A stretch of 64,000 nt of DNA from CAVWCQ01 sp963753545 (GTDB lineage: Bacteria > Chloroflexota > Anaerolineae > Aggregatilineales > Aggregatilineaceae): NCBI GenBank assembly GCA_963753545.1, contig CAVWCQ010000008.1, forward strand, positions 2,790,001 through 2,854,000, in the 5' to 3' direction. Below the pieces are notes generated by a model. That model saw nothing but the letters and a program-made list of their open reading frames with translations, was not told where the DNA came from and searched no databases. The position numbers and the translations under genes were made by a program. Below are positions 17,696 to 25,115 of the stretch, piece by piece (within the stretch, counting starts at the first letter, position 1; each line of letters starts with the position of its first letter).

Positions 17696-18802
17696 TCAAG
17701 ATAGGAGACGGCGATACACAGCCAGCGTTTGCTCGGCGGTGCGCCGCCATGTAAATAATGCCGCACGGGCCAATCCCGCCGCGCTTAGACGGGATCGTAA
17801 GGCGGTATCTGATAACAGGCGCTCAATACTGGCGGCGATATCGGCAGGATCGTCGGGATTCACCAGCAGCCCGGCATCTCCAACGACTTCGGGGAGCGAT
17901 CCCCGGTTGGAGGTAATGACAGGTGTTCCGCAGGCCATCGCTTCCAGAGGGGTTAATCCAAAACCTTCGTAATGAGAAGGCAGCACCAGCGCCAATGCGC
18001 CATTGTAGAGCGCTGGCAAATCGACCATTGGCGCGTTTTCGACCCAGATCACCCGATCAGACAATTTGAGCGCTTCCACTTTGGCAAAAATATCTTCATA
18101 CAGCCAGCCGCGCCGGCCCACCAGGACCAGAGGCGGAAGATCAGGCTGGGTCTGACACAACAGGTGATAGGCATCGAGCAGGCCCGTGATGTTTTTGCGC
18201 GGCTCATAGGTGCCCACGAACAGCAGATAAGCTGAGGGCAGTCCGTACCGCTTCCGGCAATCCAACACGATATCGCCCGGCAGCGGCTTAAATTCGGAGG
18301 TGACGCCCAGCATATGGACAGTCATTTTTTCGGCAGGCACATGCAACAGATCAATCAGGTCTTGTTGGGTTGCCACCGAATCGACCAGGATATGATCGGC
18401 GGTCCGCACTGCCCACTGAGCCTGTTCCCGGTAGTAACGTAAACTTTCGGCGGTCATGTATTGCGGATAATGGAGAAAATGCAGATCGTGGACTGTAATA
18501 ACACGGCATCTTGCGCCCCCAACTGGCGGGATCAGATCCGGGCTGTGCAGCACATCCAGGCGGCGTGGCAGCAGTTCGGCGGCGAGACTCCAACGTTCCA
18601 ACCGATGATGGCTGGGAGTGAAGACATTCACGCGCTTAAAATTAGGAGCAGGGGTTAGAGTTTCTTGAGCACGAGCGTGATGCAGCACCAGATATTCAGT
18701 CTGCTGGTCGAGAGCAGCCAATTCTGTGATCAAATGCCGCGTGTATTCTGCAATACCGCCGGGCCGATAATGGATGAGTCGTGCATCAATGCCTATGCGC
18801 AT
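17696..18802 (-). CDS. GT4-family glycosyltransferase
   Basis: 368 residues. The N-terminus MRIGIDARLIHYRPGGIAEYTR carries the Gly-rich acceptor-side loop, and the C-terminal domain has FVGTYEPRKNITGLL and the EX7E motif ALVLPSHYEGFGLTPLEAM. It is close to mannosyltransferase-type GT4 enzymes, but the specificity is unknown. Cotranscribed with the downstream GT4 gene; divergent from the coiled-coil protein gene at 18923. Confidence 0.88.
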   Translation of the reverse strand: MRIGIDARLIHYRPGGIAEYTRHLITELAALDQQTEYLVLHHARAQETLTPAPNFKRVNVFTPSHHRLERWSLAAELLPRRLDVLHSPDLIPPVGGARCRVITVHDLHFLHYPQYMTAESLRYYREQAQWAVRTADHILVDSVATQQDLIDLLHVPAEKMTVHMLGVTSEFKPLPGDIVLDCRKRYGLPSAYLLFVGTYEPRKNITGLLDAYHLLCQTQPDLPPLVLVGRRGWLYEDIFAKVEALKLSDRVIWVENAPMVDLPALYNGALALVLPSHYEGFGLTPLEAMACGTPVITSNRGSLPEVVGDAGLLVNPDDPADIAASIERLLSDTALRSRLSAAGLARAALFTWRRTAEQTLAVYRRLLS

Positions 18803-18872
18803 GGTCGAAAGTGTATACCGGAAAGAAGTGGCCCGGCAAGACCGAAGTTATTCTGCCGAGAAGGTGAGTATA

Positions 18873-18881
18873 TGTTATAAT
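18873..18881 (+). promoter_or_regulatory. Extended -10 promoter of the coiled-coil gene
   Basis: TGTTATAAT (TG-n-TATAAT) sits 42 bases before the ATG of the coiled-coil protein. No good -35 box is visible at the right distance, as is common for extended -10 promoters. Confidence 0.55.
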
Positions 18882-18922
18882 GCCGCCCGGAGAACGCTGT
18901 TAGACGGTAGGAGTGATCAATT

Positions 18923-20122
18923 ATGGACTTAGCACAGGCCGCCCGCATGATCGAATGGCTCGATGAAGAGCGCCGCCGCGACCGGGGAACGATTGCCTTA
19001 TTAGAAGAACGTCTCGCGCAGCAAAGTGAGTTAATCACGCAGTTGGTTCGCCGCCAGGATGGGATGGAAGGTGAGTTTTCAACCGTGCGCACCTCTTTTA
19101 TCCCTGTCTCGCGCGAAGCAGAACTCAGTGAACAACTTCGCACCGAATTCCACCAAGTCATTGAAAACAGCGAAAGCAAGCGTTTGATGGCTGAACGCGA
19201 AGGTGAACGGCGTGCTGAGATTGCTCGTGAGAACGTGGCGCGGCTGGTCCGAGAACTTGGTGATCGAACCGATAAACTGGAAAGGGCGATTGACGAACTG
19301 CCTGCCGCTCGCGTGGAACGAGATCGCGTTGCGGCTGGTCTGGCGGCTGTTCAGCAGCGCGTCGAAGATCTGTCGAAAAAACTCGAGGAACCCGAACGCC
19401 GGATTACATTTTTGGAAGAGCAGCGCCGCCAGGACTCCCGCCGTATTGCCGATATTCAGTCGGAAATGCCCGAAATGCAAAAGCAAATCGATAACATGCG
19501 CCCGAAGATGGAAGCTATCGAGAATATGGTGCTCCGCAGCGAAAAACGTGTTCTCGATTTACAGTCTGCCGAGCGAGATCGCCGCGAAGAGATTCAGGGG
19601 TTCATTGATCAGCAAACTCTCCTCCTCCAACAGCGTGATCAGCAGATGGCAGACCTGACTAAGAGTTTCGGTGTTTACGATGAAGACATGCGGCGCTATA
19701 TGGAACGGTTTGAAACCTGGGCCGAGACCTATCGCCAGATGAAGAAAATTGTGGAAGACTTCGAGCGTATCGCGGAACGACTGGGGCGGCGTATTAACGA
19801 AGTGGCCGAAATGCAGCGCCTTTCGGAAGAACGCTTCCGCCAGGAGTGGAACGACTGGAGCGCCGACGACCAGAAGCGTTGGAAGCAGTTTACGCTGACC
19901 AATGACGAGGCGTGGCGCAACCACGACAAGCAGATCGAACAGGTGCGGCACAGCCTTGATGTGCAGCAAACCTCGCTCGAACCCATCAAAAACAGCATCG
20001 AGCGCATGTGGCAGCTTGAACGGGCTCGCGCTGAATTATACCGTGACCGCTACCAGACGATGCTGCTCGAATATGATCAAGTGGAACGAGTCCCATCCAC
20101 GAATAACGGCAACATGAAATAG
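18923..20122 (+). CDS. Long coiled-coil protein of unknown function
   Basis: 399 residues, almost entirely charged alpha-helix (Glu, Arg, Gln, Leu-rich) with long heptad-like stretches such as LLEERLAQQSELITQLVRRQ and KIVEDFERIAERLGRRI. There is no signal peptide or membrane segment, so it should be cytoplasmic. The ends (MDLAQAARMIEWLDEERRRD and YRDRYQTMLLEYDQVERV) are less repetitive and may be interaction motifs. It has its own promoter and a terminator, so it is a single-gene unit. A structural or cytoskeletal role is a guess. Confidence 0.7.
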   Translation: MDLAQAARMIEWLDEERRRDRGTIALLEERLAQQSELITQLVRRQDGMEGEFSTVRTSFIPVSREAELSEQLRTEFHQVIENSESKRLMAEREGERRAEIARENVARLVRELGDRTDKLERAIDELPAARVERDRVAAGLAAVQQRVEDLSKKLEEPERRITFLEEQRRQDSRRIADIQSEMPEMQKQIDNMRPKMEAIENMVLRSEKRVLDLQSAERDRREEIQGFIDQQTLLLQQRDQQMADLTKSFGVYDEDMRRYMERFETWAETYRQMKKIVEDFERIAERLGRRINEVAEMQRLSEERFRQEWNDWSADDQKRWKQFTLTNDEAWRNHDKQIEQVRHSLDVQQTSLEPIKNSIERMWQLERARAELYRDRYQTMLLEYDQVERVPSTNNGNMK

Positions 20123-20126
20123 CTCA

Positions 20127-20153
20127 AGGGGGCGCGGCTGCGCCCTCTTTTTA
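20127..20153 (+). terminator. Terminator after the coiled-coil gene
   Basis: AGGGGGCGC and GCGCCCT form a compact stem with a short loop, followed by CTTTTT, immediately after the stop codon. Confidence 0.8.
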
Positions 20154-20257
20154 TTTCTGGCGGCGCCAGAAATGTGGCTTTTCAAAACGATCTATAATGG
20201 AATAATCGCGCACGGTGATCGCCCAAATAAATTTGAGTTTCAAGAGGAGTTACACGT

Positions 20258-21625
20258 ATGGCTGATGAGAAAGTTACCAAAGAAGAATTGTTGGAACGGG
20301 CCAAAAAACCCGCCGCTGAATCGATGCGTCTCCACGAGTTTTATCATGGTAAGACGCAAACGGCTCTCCGCTGCCGGGTTCGCGATTTAGATGACTTTGC
20401 CATCTGGTATACGCCCGGCGTTGCCGCACCCTGCCGGGCCATCGAAGCGACCCCTGATCTGGTTTATGAATATACAAGCAAGTGGAACACCGTAGCGGTT
20501 ATTTCGGACGGGACGCGCGTTCTGGGGCTGGGCGATATTGGCCCTAAAGCGGGACTGCCTGTCATGGAAGGCAAGGCACTGCTCTTCAAATATCTGGGCG
20601 GTGTAGATGCTGTGCCGCTGATGCTGGACACCAAAGACCCGGACAAGATCATTGAAACGGTTCTGATGCTTCAGCCTTCCTTTGGCGGTATCAACCTGGA
20701 AGATATCTCACAGCCAAAATGCTTCCGTATTCTGGATACGCTCCGCGAGCACGCCGAAATTCCGATCTGGCATGACGATCAACAGGGAACGGCCAGCGTA
20801 ACTCTCGCCGGGCTGATCAATGCCGCCAAGATCGTTGGCAAAAAGCTGGGCGATATGCGCATTGTTTTTGTTGGAGCGGGCGCGTCCAATATTGCCTGCT
20901 CACGCCTTATTTTCGCTTACGGCGCGGATCCCTCCAACTGCCTGATGATCGACAGCAAGGGTATTCTCGGCAAACACCGCAAAGATGTGTATATGCGGCG
21001 GGCCGAATTCGTGCAGAAGTGGCATATGTGCGAGATCACGAATGCCGAGGAAATTCAGGGCGATATTGAACATGCCCTGCGCGGGGCAGATGCCGTGATC
21101 GCGCTCTCGACGCCGGGGCCGGGCACGATTTTGCCCGACTGGATCAAAAACATGGCGAAGGATTCCATTGTGTTTGCCTCTGCCAATCCCATCCCGGAAA
21201 TCTGGCCCTGGGACGCGAAAGAGGCGGGCGCAGCGGTGGTTGCCACGGGACGATCAGACTTTGATAACCAGGTGAATAATTCGCTGGGCTTCCCCGGCAT
21301 TTTCCGGGGAACGCTGGACGTGCGCGCCTCCACGATTACGGATGAGATGGCGATTGCTGCTGCCGAATCCCTGGCGGGGATGGCTGAGGAAAAGGGGCTG
21401 AATCCCGAATATATCCTACCGACGATGGATGAATGGGATGTCTTCCCGCGGGAAGCGGCGGCTGTGGCGATGAAAGCGCAGGAACAGGGTGTGGCGCGCC
21501 GGACAACTACCTATGAAGAAGAATATAACCGCGCGGCAGAGATGATCCGCTGCTCCCGCGAGATGACCCAGCTTTTGATGCGCGATGGATTTATTCCCGC
21601 AGCTCCCGAAGCTGAGGGTAAGTAG
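20258..21625 (+). CDS. NAD(P)-dependent malic enzyme
   Basis: 455 residues. It should oxidatively decarboxylate malate to pyruvate. The malic domain carries YTPGVAAPCRAI, GTRVLGLGDIGPKAGLPVME (with the catalytic Lys) and IPIWHDDQQGTASV; the NAD-binding domain has VFVGAGASNIACSRLI. It is the short MaeB/SfcA type without a fused phosphotransacetylase domain. RBS AGGAG precedes the ATG. A flavoprotein gene follows 17 bases later, probably in the same operon. Confidence 0.93.
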   Translation: MADEKVTKEELLERAKKPAAESMRLHEFYHGKTQTALRCRVRDLDDFAIWYTPGVAAPCRAIEATPDLVYEYTSKWNTVAVISDGTRVLGLGDIGPKAGLPVMEGKALLFKYLGGVDAVPLMLDTKDPDKIIETVLMLQPSFGGINLEDISQPKCFRILDTLREHAEIPIWHDDQQGTASVTLAGLINAAKIVGKKLGDMRIVFVGAGASNIACSRLIFAYGADPSNCLMIDSKGILGKHRKDVYMRRAEFVQKWHMCEITNAEEIQGDIEHALRGADAVIALSTPGPGTILPDWIKNMAKDSIVFASANPIPEIWPWDAKEAGAAVVATGRSDFDNQVNNSLGFPGIFRGTLDVRASTITDEMAIAAAESLAGMAEEKGLNPEYILPTMDEWDVFPREAAAVAMKAQEQGVARRTTTYEEEYNRAAEMIRCSREMTQLLMRDGFIPAAPEAEGK

Positions 21626-21642
21626 GCGAGGAGGAGAGGACC

Positions 21643-22569
21643 ATGCACGAGTTAATTATCATCGGTGGTGGCCCGGCGGGGTTGTCGGCGGCAGCGTATG
21701 CGGTTCGCAAGCGCATGGACGCACTCTTTATTTCAAAAGGGCTGGGTGGGCGCACGAAGCGCCGCCTGACGCTACCCTGGATCGAAGATTACGAGGTGAT
21801 CGTAGGGGAAGAAACTATTTCCCGTTTCCGAAGCCAGTTGGATTATCTCGACTTTATGCGAGTGCGCACCGCTGTAAACCGAATTGAGCGGCTCAATGAG
21901 GGCTTCCGGGTCGTTGTAACGGGCGGCAAGTCCTACGAAACCGAAACCGTGATCCTGGCGACAGGTACCGTTGGCGAAAAGTTGAATGTACGCGGCGAGG
22001 CCGAATTTGAAATGAAGGGCCTGTGCTACAGCGCTATGACCTATGCTCCACTGATGGTCGATCGGAACGTGGTTGTCATTGGCGAGGAACTGCTTGCTTT
22101 GCGCGCGGTCGCTGAGTTGGGGCGGATCGCGACGCACGTCACGCTGATTGCCGAACACGATGGAGAACTGGATACCGCAGCGGGCAAAAAGGTGTTCTCG
22201 GCTCCCAATGTTGAGGTCAAGCGGCGTGCCCGCGTGATCGAGGTGATGGGCGATGAATACGCCCGCGCCGTAACCATTGAGCAGAACGGCGAGCGGACTG
22301 ATGTCCACGCGGATGCCTTCTTTGTCGAAAAGCGACTGCTTCCCAATTCGCGCCTTGTCGAGGGATTAGTCGAGCTCGATCCCTGCGGCTTTATTAAGGT
22401 CAACTCGCGCAACCGCAGCAGCGTGCCCGGACTGTTTGCCGCCGGTGACGTGACGACAAGCAGTGCGTTCCAGGTTTTGATGGGCCTTGGCGACGGTGAG
22501 AAAGCAGCGCTCAGCGCGTTTGACTACCTGCTGGGGGTGGGACCGTCCGACGAAAAGCCTTGTGAATAA
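21643..22569 (+). CDS. Thioredoxin reductase-like FAD oxidoreductase lacking CxxC
   Basis: 308 residues. The FAD-binding loop IIIGGGPAGLSAAAYAVRK and the C-terminal GLFAAGDVTTSSAFQVLMGLGDG place it in the thioredoxin-reductase-like family. However, the redox-active CxxC of true TrxR is absent: the equivalent segment reads GLCYSAMTYAP, with one Cys only. The NADPH loop GGGxSA is also degenerate (VVVIGEELLALRAV). It therefore probably does not reduce thioredoxin; a ferredoxin-type or other oxidoreductase, or a non-catalytic role, is possible. Coexpressed with malic enzyme. Confidence 0.8.
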   Translation: MHELIIIGGGPAGLSAAAYAVRKRMDALFISKGLGGRTKRRLTLPWIEDYEVIVGEETISRFRSQLDYLDFMRVRTAVNRIERLNEGFRVVVTGGKSYETETVILATGTVGEKLNVRGEAEFEMKGLCYSAMTYAPLMVDRNVVVIGEELLALRAVAELGRIATHVTLIAEHDGELDTAAGKKVFSAPNVEVKRRARVIEVMGDEYARAVTIEQNGERTDVHADAFFVEKRLLPNSRLVEGLVELDPCGFIKVNSRNRSSVPGLFAAGDVTTSSAFQVLMGLGDGEKAALSAFDYLLGVGPSDEKPCE

Positions 22570-22586
22570 ATCAGGCTAAATACAGC

Positions 22587-22615
22587 GGGGCGGCTCACCA
22601 CCGCCCCGTATTTTT
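22587..22615. terminator. Bidirectional terminator between the flavoprotein gene and murA
   Basis: GGGGCGG and CCGCCCC flank a seven-base loop, with GTATTTTT on the plus side. It separates two convergent genes. Confidence 0.8.
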
Positions 22616-22616
22616 A

Positions 22617-23914
22617 TCAGGTCTCTGGAACAGGTTCGCGCTGGATGTGACGCGCCCAGGTTCCGCATTTTTTCCTCGACCCGTTCGTAGCCACGATCAA
22701 TCTGGCCGATATTGCGAATAGTGGTTGTGCCCCGCGCGCAGAGTGCCGCTAGCAGGAGCGCCATCCCCGCCCGGATATCAGGGCTGCTGATGCTCGGTAC
22801 AGCGCGCAGTGCGGTTGGCCCATGTACCACAGCGCGATGTGGATCGCACAGGAAAATGCGTGCGCCCATACTGCTCAGTTTGTCTGTGAAAAAAAAGCGG
22901 CTGTCGTACATCCACTCGTGGAACAACACAGTCCCGGCGGACTGTGTGGCAACAACCAGGGCGATGCTCATCAGGTCCGAAGGGAAAGCGGGCCAGGGCT
23001 GCGCTTTGATAGCTGGAATCTGGTTGCCCAGGTCGCGTTCAACGACCAGTGATTGACCGCGCGGCACAAGGATATCGTTGCCATCTGTCTGCCAGGTTAC
23101 GCCCAGTTTGCGAAATACGAGTTCGGCCATCGCGAGGTGTTCCGGGTCAGCTTCCCGGACGCGGATTTCACCCCCGGTGACAACGGCGGCTCCGACGAAA
23201 CTGATTGCTTCCAGGTAATCCGCCCCAATGCGAAATTCCCCGCCGTGCAGACGGTCAACGCCGTATATGGTCAGGCAGTTGGTACCAATGTGCTCGATCT
23301 GCGCGCCCATGCCGTTCAACATGTGGCATAGGTTTTGCACATGAGGCTCAGAAGCAGCGTTGCGAATGATGGTTGTTCCTTTGGCCAGCACAGCCGCCAT
23401 CACTGTGTTTTCCGTCGCGGTGACGCTGGCTTCGTCCAGCAGAATATCCGCGCCGTGCAGGCCGTTTGCCCTCATGTGAAACGCTGTATCATACTCAACA
23501 TCTGCCCCCAGTTTTTGCAACGCGAGGACGTGAGTATCCAGCCGCCGCCGCCCAATGACATCACCACCCGGAGTTGGCAGTTCAAGCTGCGCCGTGCCGG
23601 GCCAGCATTGGGCCAGCAAAGACAATCGAAGCGCGTGTCTTCTGGGTCAGGTTGCGGTCCAGGACGTGTGTGGCAATGGTTTTGGCGTGAACGCGGAACC
23701 GATTCTGGCCCACCAACTCGACCTCTGCTCCAATGCTGCGCATCAAATCAAACGTGACTCGCACATCGGCAATATCAGGGACATTGGTCAGAATGACTGG
23801 CTCATCGGTTAACAAACAGGCCGGGAGCATTTTCAGCGCGGCGTTTTTGTTGCCGCTGACCGTCACTTCGCCTTGAAGTTTGTGGTTGCCTTCGATTACA
23901 AATTGTTCCCGCAT
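22617..23914 (-). CDS. murA: UDP-GlcNAc 1-carboxyvinyltransferase (MurA), Asp-type, frameshifted
   Basis: About 430 residues over three frames. It catalyses the first committed step of peptidoglycan synthesis, adding enolpyruvate from PEP to UDP-GlcNAc. The N-terminus MREQFVIEGNHKLQGEVTVSGNKNAALKM is typical. The catalytic loop reads TPGGDVIGRRRLDTHV, with Asp where most MurA have Cys (Cys115 in E. coli). Frames change near 23590 (after FAGPMLARHGA) and near 22650, where a shift restores HIQREPVPET and the stop at 22617-22619. RBS GGGAG precedes ATG 23914; the SAM hydrolase gene ends 15 bases upstream. Confidence 0.88.
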
Positions 23915-23929
23915 CGATTTTTCTCCCAG

Positions 23930-24779
23930 TCAGAACTGGTAGCTCAAAAGAACCGTGTCGCCAGATGATACTCCTAAGTGCTTGCGCGGCATTCCCCCCA
24001 TTCATACCAATCTCAAGCTGTCCGGAACTTCCAACCAGGGCAACCAACGCCCCGCGCGCAACAAAGCCATAAGCGGGACGGATCGAGGACAAGGAATGTC
24101 CGGCAAGCGTCACACGGCAGGCCAGAGCGTCCATATCTACTGGCAAGCGTACAGGGCCAAACTGCGGGGTAAGCTGCAAGCGATCTGTATCCGTCCAGAC
24201 CAGATGCCCAATGCTGGTGATCATGTTTCCAAAATGGTCGATATGCAGCACTTCGCCGCGAATTTCGCCCGCAGACAACTCGAGGAGTGGCTCGTCCATT
24301 TGAATCAGTTCCGGAACTGCCGGGCCAAACTCTGAGATTGAAACGCCATTGGCGAGGTGCGCTGCCGCCGGGCTGAAAATATCTCGGCCATGAAAGGTAT
24401 GGCTGGTCCCGGTTAATCGATAAGCATTGTTTTGCAGAACAACAGCATGGTTGACCTGGACATGCGGCAGGACGTAGCTCAGTACGCCGTTGTTGGGGGC
24501 TACAAATGTTCCATAATTGGTTTGGACAGCAATGGGTTCGCGCGCTGTGCCGACCCCCGGATCGACCACGACAAGGAACACGGTATGAGGCGGAAAATGG
24601 CGAAATGCGGTAAGCAGCAGATACGCCCCCTGCCGGACATTCTGCGGTTCAACGGTATGAGTCAGATCGACGAGTTGGGCCTGAGGGCAGATGGACAGCA
24701 TGACGCCTTTCATCGTCCCCACATAGGCATCGGAAAATCCAAAATCAGTTAAGAGCGCAATTATTGGTGTCTTCGTCAT
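23930..24779 (-). CDS. SAM hydrolase (S-adenosyl-L-methionine hydroxide adenosyltransferase), one frameshift
   Basis: About 282 residues from ATG 24779. The DUF62 family hydrolyses SAM to adenosine and methionine. Motifs: ALLTDFGFSDAYVGTMKGVM, FLVVVDPGVGTAREP and SHTFHGRDIFSPAAAHLANG. Read straight, the frame would run past 23930 into murA; a one-base shift near 23966 gives the conserved ending GVSSGDTVLLSYQF and a TGA at 23930-23932, so the apparent overlap with murA is an artefact. It lies immediately upstream of murA on the same strand. Confidence 0.85.
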
Positions 24780-24848
24780 GACACCATTGTACCAACGATA
24801 GCGCCGCCGGCAAGGCATCTGTTTTCGCACACTTTCGGTCAAAAACCT

Positions 24849-24876
24849 TTGCCTGAAGGCGGCTATGAGGTATAAT
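24849..24876 (+). promoter_or_regulatory. Putative gyrB promoter
   Basis: TTGCCT (24849-24854) and TATAAT (24871-24876) are 16 bases apart, about 240 bases upstream of the gyrB start. A second TATAAT at 24908 has no convincing -35 box. Confidence 0.5.
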
Positions 24877-24879
24877 AAC

Positions 24880-25115
24880 AATACTGGCTATTCATTAAAA
24901 AAACATTTATAATCATTCATAGAGCGAACATAAGTTCTTCATTAACCGCCAGCATCCTCAGGACAGCAGCGGGTTAGCGGTCAGTTCGAATTCAAAAAAG
25001 ACATGTCCCAGTAAGCCCATAATACCGTTTTGAGGTCGCCCTTAAGGAGCCGATCTCAGGTCCATTTTTTGTCAGTTAAACTGAGTCGGTAAACAGAAAT
25101 CAGCGGGAGGGTTGA
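24880..25115 (+). promoter_or_regulatory. Long gyrB leader with a terminator-like hairpin
   Basis: This 236-base non-coding stretch lies between the putative promoter and gyrB. At 25031-25058 TGAGGTCG pairs with CGATCTCA (one G-T wobble) around a 12-base loop, and a run of six Ts begins six bases later (25065-25070). A shorter stem CAGTT/AACTG follows. The arrangement suggests attenuation, but no known riboswitch was recognised. Confidence 0.35.

Noticed and set aside
21643..22569. Canonical thioredoxin reductase
   Set aside because: The fold fits, but the CxxC redox motif is missing, so the standard name would mislead.
23802..24779. A long overlap between the SAM hydrolase and murA genes
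   Set aside because: The apparent overlap comes from a one-base frameshift near 23966. Correcting it ends the SAM hydrolase at 23930, leaving a 15-base gap.
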